The position numbers and the translations under genes are program-made. Source: Krasilnikovozyma curviuscula (taxonomy: Eukaryota; Basidiomycota; Tremellomycetes; Cystofilobasidiales; Mrakiaceae). Taken from it: a stretch of DNA of 21,802 nt. The stretch spans positions 1-21,802 of the forward strand of contig MVAQ01000304.1 of the NCBI GenBank assembly GCA_014825775.1, in the 5' to 3' direction. Positions 9,782 through 20,414 of this stretch are shown here, piece after piece. The notes under the pieces were generated by a model that saw only the letters and a list, made by a program, of their open reading frames with translations, did not search any database and was not told where the DNA came from. How positions within the stretch are numbered: position 1 is the stretch's first letter; every line of letters starts with the position of its first letter.

Positions 9782-9962
9782 CTTGCGGTGAATGGGAATC
9801 TTGGAGTCGATGGGAATGACAGAGCCTTTCTCTATGCTTTCGCCGCCAGCTCGAGCGAGGGCTGCCTTCGACGCCACAGAAATTATTTGCCCTGTTTTCA
9901 TTTCTCGGTGACTTTTCCACAAATCAAACCCAAACGTCCAAGCCAGTTCAGGTCTAACCAGC
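9782..9962. promoter_or_regulatory. Bidirectional promoter between GLC8 and MTD1
   Basis: Only 181 bp separate the two divergent start codons, so promoters and 5' leaders of both genes must lie here or overlap the coding ends. I see no clear TATA box. A long open frame crosses the region on each strand, but those extensions lack conserved content and are taken as chance. Confidence 0.6.
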
Positions 9963-11828
9963 ATGTCGTCCTCAGCATCGACCCAGCAGCCAGCAGCCAA
10001 GTCCAAGGCGCCCGTCGTCGAAGGGAGTGGCATCCAACTCACCGCTGTGAAGATTTACAACTCGACCTTCAAATCCGAACTCGAAGGAGCCGTCAAGGCC
10101 CTCGCAGAAAAAGGGGACAGACTCAAGGTAAGGCAGGAGAAGTTCACTCCGATTTCCTATCTAGTGTTTTTGTTCTTCTCGCTGAGAGTATTGGTTGCTC
10201 CCTCTTGCAGCTCGTTGGTATCCTAGGTACAGATAAAGAGGATGCTGCAATGTACGCTGAGGTCAGTTCGTTAACCCGGTTTTGCGTATTTTAAAAAACA
10301 GGATCTGACCCTGTTCTATAATATAGTTCACCAAGAGATCCTGTCTCGCTGTCGGAATTGAGTTCGAGCTCCGTAAAGTGGGCAAGGCAAGAGACGCCGC
10401 CCTCGCCAACGGCGAAGAGGTCGAGCAAGCCATTACTGATGCCAATGACGATCCAGAAGTCAACGGAATCATGGTAAGTAATATTCCCAAGTATGAAGCA
10501 GTTGTGTTGATCCGAAGGACAACGACTGGTTGCTTCCGACCGATGTCAGATTACATGGAGTCTAACGATAGTTTTAATCGAATCAGGTCTACTACCCAAT
10601 CTTTGGAGGAACTCAAGATCAGTATCTTCAACAAGTTGTTTCTTCTTCAAAGGATGTCGAGGTGAGAAAATCTCAATGCCGGCCAGCCGCTAATGCGCTA
10701 GTTCCTAACTTTCCCAATTTTTAACCTATGGCGCTTCAAAGGGTCTCAACCACCAATTCCTTTTCAACTTGTATCACAAGTGAGTGGTAATAAAAAGTGT
10801 TGTACAGGTGTGGTATGGCAACTGCTTACTGTGACTCCCATCTCCACAGCATCCGATTCATCTACCCTCGCACCTTGAAACCTCCAAAATCAGATTCTCC
10901 TTCGGCTCCTACTACCGCCCTGCCTGGAACTTTCAAAAGCATTCTGCCATGTACGCCGCTAGCTATCGTAGGTCCCTTCCCTTGACATTCAAGTTATACC
11001 TCCATCATTCAGCTACAGCAGCTAAAGCCATCTTAATGTCTCTCACTAAGGTCAAGTGCTTGGAACACGCTCAAGTCTACTCTCCGCTTCTTCCATGTAA
11101 GAGCTATATTACTTTAAAAGTTGGTTGTTACTCATCCTGATCGTTCGTCTTGATTGTTCTCTTTGGTCTCAAAGTCGGTGATCGCGCTCGTGGAAAAGTC
11201 ATTGCCATCATTAACAGATCCGAGGTAGTTGGACGGCCTCTTGCTGCCCTCTTGGCCAATGACGGTGCTCGCGTACTCTCAATTGATATCACAGGCGTTG
11301 TTGAGTTCTCAAAGAGGCCTACTCGTCCAGGCGGGAATAATAAATACGAGCCTAGACATGTCACCACACCTGTGGAGATGACGACAGAAGAGGCCGTCAG
11401 GATGAGTGACGTTGTCATCAGCGCTGTTCCAGGCGGTAAGTTCAAAGTGAAGAATGAGTGGTTGAAGGATGGGGTCATAGCTGTAGAAGTTGCCGGGGAC
11501 AAGAACTTCGAGGCGGATGTCATCACCAAGGTGAGTTGAATATGATCGGACTGTTAGTGCCCTAGTCGCGCTGACATATCCGCTGGCGACTCTCAGGCCT
11601 CGATTTATGTGCCAGCAGTTGGAAAGCTCACCATGTAAGTCGACATCCTTGCCGTGGTCTGAAGACATGACACTGACTCGATCTTGAACAGCGCTATGCT
11701 GCAGCGAAATTTGTGAGGATCGATCTTGCTTTAGTCGTCTCTCATGTGCTTTCTTTACTGACCTCACCGCTTTTGATTCTAGGATTCGTTTACGAGAATA
11801 CCAACGCGAGACGCCCGCTGAATCATGA
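9963..11828 (+). CDS. MTD1: NAD-dependent methylenetetrahydrofolate dehydrogenase
   Basis: Eleven exons, join(9963..10127,10211..10261,10327..10473,10587..10661,10742..10779,10850..10967,11051..11096,11175..11530,11597..11634,11692..11712,11783..11828), encode 366 residues. The product oxidises 5,10-methylene-THF to methenyl-THF in the cytosol for one-carbon and purine metabolism. Diagnostic parts: YNSTFKSEL near residue 32, IMVYYPIFGGTQDQYLQQ (substrate domain), ILPCTPLAIV (191-199) closing the folate site, INRSEVVGRPLAALLAND (nucleotide-binding loop, from about 226), SDVVISAVPGGKF and ASIYVPAVGKLTIAMLQRN near the C-terminus. The spacing and the RSEVVGRPLAALLA form match the monofunctional NAD-type yeast Mtd1 rather than trifunctional C1-THF synthase. 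It is a little longer than the yeast protein, partly from a Pro/Ser-rich loop (KPPKSDSPSAPTT). All introns are GT-AG, 57-113 bp. Confidence 0.95.
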
Positions 11829-11903
11829 TTTAGATAATTATTTTGGGATGCAGGCCTGCATGTTATTGTCACTATAAAAGACTGAAATGCAATAGCCAAT
11901 TCA
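11829..11903. terminator. 75 bp shared 3' region between convergent MTD1 and MAD1
   Basis: The two stop codons face each other with 75 bp between them, so the mature 3' UTRs almost certainly overlap. The centre holds ATGCAGGCCTGCAT (11848-11861), a perfect 14 bp palindrome. Flanking AT-rich runs could serve poly(A) selection in either direction, but no textbook AATAAA is present. Confidence 0.5.
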
Positions 11904-14513
11904 TCATTCATTCTCGGGACCAGTCCATCCAGCCGCTTTACCACGAGTTGTCATCTCGTAGACCTCCATGCTGACCTGTGCCAAGAAGCAGGGTATCGAC
12001 TGACGCTCGTCAACCCAGAATTTCCTCTGATCTTCTAACCCTCGAGCCATGGAACCAGTCATCGCCATTGTACCATAATGGCCTTCTTGACTGGAGAACT
12101 TGAAAATAACCCCAGCCTTCCCCTTTGGTGCGTAAATCGAACTCAAGCGAATGCCTCCATCGTCCGAGAATGTCATCCGGTATCCTAGAAGAGACTGCAC
12201 AGCATCCAGGAACTCCGAAGATTTAGCTTGAAACACCTGGAAGAAATAGAAAGTAACATTCCCGTCAGTACAAATAGAACACGCGAGATTTCCAAGCAGC
12301 CTAGACTACCTTACCGTCTTCAGTCTCAACAACCTCAACTCCAGCTGTGCGTAGGCGGCATCCTTCTCCCTCGCCATACTGTCATAGCTCAAACGAGGTA
12401 CCAGTCCACCTCCTTCTGCCGCCGCTTCTGGAGTCTTCCAGGACTCCAGCAATGCCTTGTTTTCCGCTCGCAGTGCGTCGAGAGTTGCTTGTCGGATAGC
12501 CAAACTTTGTGAGGCAGGATTAGCAGAGAATTCAAACACCTTCTGAAATGCAGTGTTGAATTCTCCAGAGCCAACACGCGCTTCGAGAGTTTCGTTTATT
12601 TTCTCCAATTGCGAATGTGATTGTTTGATTTCTTCCACAGCTGATGTAGCTTCAGCGAAGTCTTTAAGAGGAACGGACAACGTTCAATTAGCATATTTGA
12701 CGACGGCACATACGGCATACACTGCGAAATTACTTACCTGCTTGCAGCTGCTCCAGTCGAGCCGAAACCTTCTCCATTTCCTCCAACTTGACATACCCCA
12801 AACCACTCGCTACTCTTGACTCAGCATCTCTAGAATCTGCTTCAAAAACCTCTAAAGCAGCCTTGTATTTTTCTAACGTTTCTTCCAACCGTTTGATCTG
12901 CCCCAAATCGTCAATAGTCGAGGCGTTGCTTTCTGATGTGGGGTTTTTGGTGCCTATTCGTCGCAGCATGTCAATCTCCTTTGTCTTGACATCTATCTTG
13001 ACCTCCGCAGCTTTTCTACCTTCTTGGGCCCATCGAAGTTCTCTTTCAGCAGCTTCAAGCTTCGTCTTCAGTGAGCTGATGCTGGCTGCCGAATCACGTC
13101 CAAGTTGTTCCAGTCTTTTGTGGAGAGCTCTAATTTCGGTCTCGTTGGTTTGGATGATAGCAATTTGATCATTATTTGATCGCAATAGCCTAGCATGAGC
13201 AGCTGCGTCGGTGGTGTTTTGGTGGTCAGATTGGATTGTAGATGACTCTCGAAGTGAGATGTTTTCCATCTTGAGGCGCTCGATTTCCTGCTCCATATTG
13301 AGGTACTTCTCCTGCCAAGCGTTTTCGGAATGTTTGTGTTGTTGAAGGGTTGCTTCGACATTGTCTCTCCTGCTTCGAAGCTCTTCTAATTCTTTCTTCT
13401 GCGATGATAGCGTGAGGTTCAATTCGTTGAGATGCTTCGCTTGTCCTGGCAGATTTTCATTCGTTAGACAACTGGGAGCAAGGATACAATTTGAGAGAGG
13501 AAGAGTCACAAAATACTTACTGTGGAGCTCTTCTCGGACAACGACATCTGTCCTTTTGTCTTCGTCTTCTCTCTTGGACGCATCCAGCTCCGTCAACGCT
13601 AAATGAAGTTGCTCTGTTGCTATTCTGAGTTCCTCCGATAATTCTAAAGATTTATCTTTTTCAATCTCAAGTTCAGTCTGTGCTTCATCTGCTCTGGCTG
13701 CTTCTGCCTGTAGACGTCGTGCATGAGCTTCTTTGTTGCTTCTGGATTCTGAGGCCAGTGTGGAGTGTTCGGATTCTAGGGAAGCTTGGGAGGCTCGCAC
13801 TTCAGAAAGTTGTAGTCGCGTAGTTGAGAGCTCTTGATAAATTCGTTTCTGAGAGCAAAAGACAACATTAGAGATTGGCCGTGCCCAATTTTGCCCTTTA
13901 ATTGTTTTTTCTAAAAACAATCATGATGTACTGACTTACCAGTTCAGAGTCTGCTCTATCTTCTCTTGCTCCCCGTTCTTTCTCTCGTTTCTCTTCATCT
14001 GCTACTATCCTCCTATTCTGCTCTCTGACAGATTCTCCAATGCGAGTCTCTTCTTGTAGCTTGCGCTCTAAGTCTGCCTCTCTTGAGTTAAGGATGCCGA
14101 ACGAACGATCGGTATGTTTGAGCTAGCGTTATGGATAGAGAGATGGGTGAATCATACCTTGATTGAGAAGCTGCTAGCAGATGTTCATGTGAGCTCACTT
14201 GGCTTTGAAGTTTTGCCAACTGTCTTCGAGCCAGGGCCAAGGCGCTGTCTGTATTCCACAGATGAAGGGCACAATCAGCCGTCTCCCCTCCATGTGAGGT
14301 GTGAAGAAGCACAAAATACTTACCTTGGTTTTCCAATCCAGCATCTGCTGCTGAGCGTTTGAAAGACGACGGTTTGATGGCTGAAGGTGGGTTCGCCCCG
14401 TACGACGACGAGGAAGCAGAGAGGGACAGCCGCCTTGGGGTTGGGGGCACGATACCAGACACAGACACAGACGAAGGGGCGTCTGACCTTCGAGGAGCTG
14501 GGATCCTCGACAT
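11904..14513 (-). CDS. MAD1: Spindle assembly checkpoint protein Mad1
   Basis: Seven exons, complement(join(11904..12236,12315..12661,12738..13445,13521..13848,13940..14081,14158..14248,14324..14513)), encode 712 residues, a normal Mad1 length. The N-terminal 60 residues are Ser/Pro-rich. From about residue 65 to 590 the protein is almost wholly heptad coiled coil. LRRIGTKNPTS (411-421) sits where the Mad2-binding segment is expected, though it is degenerate. RLK (599-601) in LLRLKTVFQAKSSEF matches the conserved Bub1-binding RLK region. The C-terminal domain LGYRMTF...LSSIYAPKGKA...WVDERQSIPCFLAQVSMEVYE is the Mad1 globular head. Mad1 recruits Mad2 to unattached kinetochores. The acceptor of the second intron (14082-14157) was chosen by frame; a nearer CTAG would leave a 40 bp intron and a stop. 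Confidence 0.94.
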
Positions 14514-14692
14514 GTCAGGCTGTCGATTGCAAGTCGAGGCGAAATCACGTTCAACAGTCGACGCACAGTGATCCCTTCAAACCATCAACTCTTACTGTTT
14601 TAATTCTTATTTTTTTTAATTTCTTTTCAACTTGACTCTGAATAAGGCAAAGATATTACATCGCATATCCTATTCCCTTCTGGCTCTCCTAA
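14514..14692. promoter_or_regulatory. Bidirectional promoter between MAD1 and FAR11
   Basis: The divergent start codons are 179 bp apart. On the plus strand the middle is T-rich (near 14610-14630) and pyrimidine-rich towards FAR11, common in fungal promoters. No TATA box is evident. Confidence 0.6.
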
Positions 14693-17600
14693 ATGGCTGA
14701 AGGAGGGAGCGTCACTACTGCTGGGGGGCCTTCAATTGTCAAGCAGATATCCAACGCAATCATTGGGACTCAGGATGTTGCATCCTCAGGCCAGCAGCAA
14801 CAGCAACAGTCAGTAGATTCTCTAACTCTGGGTCAGCTCAAGCAGATAACATCCCAACAGGCCAGGTCAAAGGTAAGTACAACCTTCCTTGATCTTGATT
14901 CAAAAGGCAGCAGAAGCAACCTTCCTGACCTACCACAATGCCCGTTGTCGTACCTAGCAAACGGAGTACAGCTTCAGATACGATGACTCGGATACCCTGA
15001 TGGTGGAGTTGGAAGAATTCTTTTCATACTTGGAGGTCAAGCGAGTGAGCGAGGGCATGGACGCATTCGACAAAGTATTCGACGGTGGTACGCACTTTTT
15101 CTGCATTTTCCTTTACAAAATAGTATACCTAAAGGCTATATACATTTCTGTAGAATGGACCCAATCAGCAGCGTCTGTCAAAACAGAGTTCATCGAACGC
15201 TGCCTTCTAGATTTAGGCGACCTCTCTTCCTCGACCGTCAGGATAAACGCTGCTGAGAGGTTATCATATGTAATGCAAGGCAAGATTGGAGTTCAACTTT
15301 TCAATGATTCGCTTGAGACCTGACTAACCTAACTTTATCCATGTTCTTCAGGTGTATTCGCCGAAACTTCGTCACCAGAACATCAACTTCACCTCATCAT
15401 CGAAAACGCCAAGCTCGTCCGAAACCTAGGAGGAATCAAAACAGTCACGAATGCTCTAAAGTTTGCATCCTCTACGCATGAGATTCTCAAGTGAGTAGTG
15501 TATTCCACTCCACCTTACCCCGCGCCGGTTCTTGATGTTTCTCGCGTTTGACATTCACCAGATCGCATGTGGATACTCAAAGGAAAGCACTTGGGTTGTC
15601 GGCCCAAGACATTGCTACAGAATCGCAGGAGATAAGCCAAGAAATTGGTCTTCTCCTTGGATTGTTATATTTCCTAGTTGAAGTTTTCAAAGGCGATGAC
15701 GCGTTTGGGGATGAACTCAGTAAGTCCCTTTAGCATTATTTAGCTTACAGCTTCCTCAACTTACTTTTTTTTTTTCTAGTGAATCTGGAAGAGCCTCTCC
15801 CCACGTATCTGATTAATCTACTGGGGGCTTCGCGTGAAAAAGACAATGCCGGATATCCTATGAAAAGGGTGAGTCAGGACGACTTCACGGGTGTTTGATC
15901 AGATGTTCTGACCAAAATCGTGATTGGCATTAGCTATTACTACTCACCTGGAAGGTGCTATTAGCTTGCCTTGGAGGGTTGCGCGATGTGCAACGCGCAA
16001 CGAAGCTCGCCAGGGAGATGGAAGGACTATCCCCAATAAAAGAAAGCTGTACGTCAAGCACTTCTATTTTTTGTCAGACTCATGCTGTTGGCCAATCTTA
16101 TTCGATCGTCGCTCCCAGCTATTGTACAGGGAAAGAAGGTGGGTTTTGCGAAAGCATCTCCTTCAGATTTTCGACACTTCCGACAGGAGACTTCCATCAA
16201 GTATCCAACTTTCGCGCCCCCCATCTTCAGCGCAGGACCACCAACCGAAAAACTCGCGGAAGCTCTCGTACCTCTCCCTTCACGAAGACACTATCATGCC
16301 TCAGAAGTTCATGATTCACCTCCCCAGTCAGCGAGCCACCCACTCCCAGCCGGTTTCACAGCCACACCTGCGCCTTCTCCTCCACCATCCCCCAAACCCA
16401 AGAAGCTTCAGTACCAAACGGACCCAACTCGTCCATTTGTCTTTCCTTTCTCACTCACTGCCCATGGACAGACTGGTCTGGTCCCATTTGCTATCGACGA
16501 AGCCGACAGTCTATACAAGCAACATATCCACATATCTCTCGGCTTACATCAAATGTGGAAAGTTCGTGAAGAATATATTAGATCAGAGAGCGGATTGGGA
16601 GATATCGACAACATACTTGGTGTTTCTCCTCCCAATCTCGACGGCGAAGACGAAGAAGATAAAATCCTTCAATACTTGAGAGATAAGGAGAACCAGTATA
16701 GAACTCAAGAGTTGTTTGCTGACTCTTCAGGTGATCGGGCTGCACTCAAGCTGGCTCGTGAAAAACTCAGCGCACTCAAACAACTGGAAAGAGTGGAGAT
16801 CATATACGTAAGATTTCCTCACCTTTCCAAGTGTGATGCATTGCCTTGAATCCGGGTGCTTAGTATTGATGATTTGTTTTAATTTATAGCGAGGTGTCCT
16901 ACCAATGCTACCCAACTGCGTCGTCATTCTTCTTAAGTTACTTCTCGCAACAGTCACCAACAATGTCGCAAATCCTACCTCTGGACCCGTGGCCAGCTCT
17001 CCCCCACCAGAACCGCCTTTGAACTTTGATGCTGGTCAGTGTCCATCTTTCTCTCTTGAGTTTAATTCAAATCTTGAATTCTTACCTCTCAATTATTGTC
17101 AGCTACATCCGGGGAAGGTGAAAACCTCCCTCCTCCAACTCTAGAGGAGATCGATATTGCTCGTCATCGTGAAATCACCTCCAAGGCTATATCTGCAGTA
17201 TTGATTCTACTCTTAAAGTGGTTTAAAGCATCTCGTAGGTCCTGTGTATCAGTCACTGTCAAGTGCTCGTCTGCTGACGTGGAAACATTTCTTGGTTCAA
17301 GACATCTTGAAGTTTCATCATCTCGGTAACTTGCTGGTTGAGTCGAACTGTCTACTAGTTATCCTCAAAATGTTCGGAATGCAGGATATTAGTACCACGG
17401 TGAGAAAAAAAAATGATGACGAAGAACACAAGTAAGTGACCACTAGAGATGACCCCTTCAGTGATTATGCTAAAAAGCATCCATTATCGACCTAGTCTTT
17501 TCCGCTATTGCTTCATCAAACTTTCAAAAAACCGACCAGCGTCTAGACCCGAGGATATGATGTTCGACAAGCTGACCATTGCCACTTCCAGTACGAAACA

Positions 17601-18950
17601 CGCCAACCCTTCCACACTGAACGACGCAGACGAAGAAGTTGAAGTAGTATCAGACTACTCATGGCGTAACTTCTTCTCGACAATTAATTTGGTCAAAATT
17701 GTGCAAAAGCTGTCGAAGCAGAAAACTCACCGCATTCTGCTCATGGTGCAGTACAAAAGCTCAGTATGTCATTTTCCGTTGTCTTGGCCTAAATGAGGTT
17801 TGTCTCACTATCTATATCTGATTGTGTAGCAAATTCTGAAACGAATGCTCAAAGTAACCCACCCCATGTTGCAACTTCAAGTTCTGAAAGTCATCAAGAG
17901 CCAAGTACCTTTTTGTGGAAGAAAATGGCGCCAGTCGAACATGAAGGTCATCACAGCCATATACCTTAACTGCAGGCCAGAACTCAGAGATGAGTGGCTA
18001 ATAGCCTCAGATGTAGATATGGAAGTTGAAGAATCGACGGTGAGTGTAAAAAGAGCCATAAGGGGGCCGTAAAGCGCAGCCATGTCGGCAATCTACTGAC
18101 TTCCGGTTTTTCTTCAGCCTCAAGAGCATTCACTCCGTGCGCTTGTTAAGTACTACAATAACAAATATTACACTCAATTCTTACCCCCTGCTGGCTCTAC
18201 GACCGAACATCGTCGCTCTAGATCAAGCTCATTTCCATTAAGTGACGATCAACTGGATGAAGAATATGAGGAGTCACATTCCAGGTCGATGTCAGCGGGA
18301 GACGCCGACAAGTTCCCACCAAATCGAAGTCATCCACCAATGTCCAGCCATCCGCCTTCTTACCTTCCAGACTCTTTACTGGACGATTGGTTAACAGAAT
18401 ACGACTCTGTCTTGGAAGATGTCTTTGACTCTACAAACGGTCCCTGGGACTCCCTATACGAACATGATGAGCACAGTCAATCGGCGTGGCACTACTTATC
18501 CGATATTCTTGGAGTACAGGATGAAGATATGAGTGACTCGGAAAGTGTTGTAACCGTAGGAGGTCAGTTTGCATTCCTTTTTGTCTCCCCGTCCTGTCGC
18601 GCTTACACCTCCTTCCGTACCGTAAAAAAGAACTTGGAGATGACTCACGAATAGCAGATCAGTCAGATGGAGAATACTCCGTTGATCAGAGCTTTGAGGG
18701 CAGGAATGACTGGGAGCACATGTCGTCACAAACCCTGTCCGCAATGCCGAAGAGTCCAACTGGAACTAGGGCCAGAAGAAGATCAAGCTCTGGGTCTAAT
18801 GGATCACCGCTACGCCCTGTACTGACATTCGATGGGGAGCTGGACACTTGCTTCAACGACCAAGATGAAGAGCTAGGTCCTGCACCAAGAAATGGGAAAC
18901 CGCTGGATGGAGGTGCTGTGGACGAAGTCGAATTTTTGTATGGCGAATAG
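14693..18950 (+). CDS. FAR11: STRIPAK complex subunit Far11 / STRIP1 (HAM-2, PRO22) homologue
   Basis: Fifteen exons, join(14693..14872,14958..15087,15154..15279,15352..15490,15562..15719,15780..15868,15934..16048,16119..16807,16890..17034,17103..17234,17302..17431,17496..17763,17830..18039,18118..18562,18658..18950), encode 1082 residues. A poly-Gln N-terminus (near residue 40) precedes the N1221 domain: YSFRYDDSDTLMVELEEFFSY, then helical repeats through LLGLLYFLVEVFKG. The C-terminal DUF3402 region shows KASPSDFRHFRQE, IKYPTFAPP, YRGVLPMLPNCVVILLKLLL, FHHLGNLLVESNCLLVILKM and the very conserved GRKWRQSNMKVITAIYLN. STRIP proteins scaffold striatin, PP2A and germinal-centre kinases; in fungi the complex controls cell fusion, fruiting and septation. 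Intron 3 (15280-15351) has a GC donor. The intron 7 acceptor (16118) is the least certain join. The acidic Ser-rich tail ends VEFLYGE. Confidence 0.94.
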
Positions 18951-19068
18951 AGTGAAGTGATTGAACAAACATCTCATGGAAGGGAAGGAAGCCAATACTG
19001 GAATTTTGGGCAGCAAAAGGAGCAGTCAAAAGAATGCCGACACTCCGTCACTGGCGCAAATGAATTAA

Positions 19069-19074
19069 AATAAA
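19069..19074 (+). terminator. Candidate polyadenylation signal of FAR11
   Basis: An AATAAA hexamer lies 119 bp after the FAR11 stop in an AT-rich run, a normal 3' UTR distance for a fungal gene. Cleavage position is not shown by the sequence. Confidence 0.4.
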
Positions 19075-19280
19075 TGACTGTGAAGGACGCGTGATAAGCG
19101 CTCGGACTCGTTGCAGGTAGCAGTGGTCTAGACAGGGAACAAATTCAACAGCTTGTGTTAGAAGTGGTAGATGCGTTTTAAACATGAAATTTGTTACGTG
19201 ACGTAACGCGTGCTTGGCGGTAACCGCTGCGTCAACCATTCCGCGTTTTGAAGAGCAAAGTACACGTCTGCTCTTCCCTT

Positions 19281-19325
19281 GCTGCGAAAAGCCGCTGTTC
19301 GCGAGGGGGCCGGATAGCGTCCTAG
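19281..19325. repeat. GC-rich hairpin repeat, copy A (degenerate)
   Basis: The order GCGAAAAGCCGC, then TTCGCGAGGGGG, then GGATAGCGTCCTAGT follows copies at 19645 and 20416 with point changes. TCGCGA palindromes and the AGCGTCC box identify the family. Confidence 0.6.
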
Positions 19326-19644
19326 TTCCTAATTCTCGCCACAGGGACGATTTTCTAAGTTTTATGCAATCCTACTTGCGAGATGTGCTCTGCTCCACCA
19401 TTCAAATTTGAGAGGGGGGCACAGAATCGAATTCTCGAGAGGAGGGCTGATGTCATTGCACCCCTTGCGGGATGGTTGACTATTTTCTTTTAAATTTTGA
19501 ATTTTTTCATCTTTATCTAATTTAATTTGTCTTGAACCAATTTGGAAAGGGATGCCGGGTGAGGTGTACTCCGTTAGAGCAAGTGTTAAAGAACAATGCT
19601 CTCCATCATACAGAAGTCGCATACGTAAAGGGAAAGTAGATATG

Positions 19645-19720
19645 TGTTCTAACCCAGTCGCGAGAAGCCGCCGCTCGCGAGGGGGACAGGTTAGCGTCCC
19701 AGTGGCGAAAATTCGCGACT
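19645..19720. repeat. GC-rich hairpin repeat, copy B
   Basis: GTTCTAACCCAGTCGCGAG (19646 onward) matches the terminus of the 547 bp element at 20416 with few changes. It continues through GAAGCCGCCGCTCGCGAGGG and TTAGCGTCCCAGT. The end, AATTCGCGACTG, is the inverted partner of CAGTCGCGAG, so the copy could be a roughly 70 bp foldback by itself, or a short internally deleted relative of the larger element. Confidence 0.7.
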
Positions 19721-19922
19721 GTTTTTAATTTTTCCTAACCAAACACCATCTCATCGCTAATCTCAACATGGAATACATAGTGAAGCAGTGTAACACTTGC
19801 ACTCTTGCGTAAGTTGCTGATAATATCATTAAACTCCAGACTTCACTGATATAAGATCATCACACGACACATCAAGTTAAACAGGGGATCGAACAACAAC
19901 AAGTCTCCTCTTCATTCTGTTG

Positions 19923-20299
19923 TGTTAGGGATCAGGCAGGGGGGAGCTTAACTTACAACAGGTGGTTGGGATGAGTGGTGAAGTGTTTGGATAGCAAGGG
20001 GGTTCAAGGATAACAAGGATTGGGGATAACAAGATTAACAAAGAAAACCAGGTTGAAGAAAGGAAGAGAAGAAGGCAGCCTTAAGGGCTCCTTTTATTGG
20101 GCAGGGTCAAGGTTCAAGCGTGAAAGCGATTAGTCAGCGCCGAAGCCGATGACTCAGCGTCAAAGCCGAGTGAGTCATAATGACTGTACAATGACCGTGC
20201 CAGGTGAAGTGCTACTAAAGCGTGAGAACGTATTACTAATGATCACAACTGTCCGGAAACGAAGAGCCTGTTCGGGTCCGTCATGGTCGATCTATGACA
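19923..20299 (-). mobile_element. LTR-like repeat, left copy (minus orientation)
   Basis: It begins TGTTAGGGATCAGG and ends GATCTATGACA, so it has TG...CA ends. It matches the reverse complement of 21421-21802 at roughly 90% by eye over 377 versus 382 bp, both starting and stopping at the same bases. The TATA-like element intact in the other copy is changed here (CCAATAAAAGG on its own strand), so this copy looks decayed. No coding region or primer-binding site adjoins it, and the flanking five bases do not form a target-site duplication. A solo LTR or one arm of a long foldback element are the main options. Confidence 0.6.
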
Positions 20300-20414
20300 A
20301 GGGCACAGGGAGGGGTGGAGCAGAGAAATTTCATCTTCATGGATAAGATTTTGAAATGGAAATTGTCCGACTCAAAGGGAAGGTCGAATAGGTGATTCAA
20401 AGCGTATCTCTATA

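Larger units (their letters stand above)
18951..19922. other. 3' flank of FAR11 and start of repeat nest, no gene seen
   Basis: Open frames are short, 86 codons or fewer, and none is recognisable. Besides the poly(A) signal candidate and the two hairpin-repeat copies listed separately, the stretch contains GTTACGTGACGTAAC (19193-19207), a near-perfect CRE/ATF-like palindrome. AT-rich DNA lies around 19485-19530. Confidence 0.6.

Noticed and set aside
9674..10294. 206-codon open frame on the plus strand overlapping the GLC8/MTD1 divergent promoter
   Set aside because: It overlaps exon 1 of both confirmed genes in wrong frames, has no recognisable domain and crosses MTD1 intron 1.
11309..11944. 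211-codon minus-strand frame antisense to MTD1
   Set aside because: It mirrors the conserved MTD1 nucleotide-binding exon, has no family resemblance, and runs into the MAD1 3' end.
14118..14157. Shorter version of the second MAD1 intron using the CTAG acceptor
   Set aside because: It would be only 40 bp and would place a stop in the next exon; the acceptor at 14082 keeps the coiled coil in frame.
15924..16679. 251-codon plus-strand frame inside FAR11
   Set aside because: It is a shadow of FAR11 exon 8 in another frame; the true frame carries conserved STRIP motifs such as FRHFRQE.
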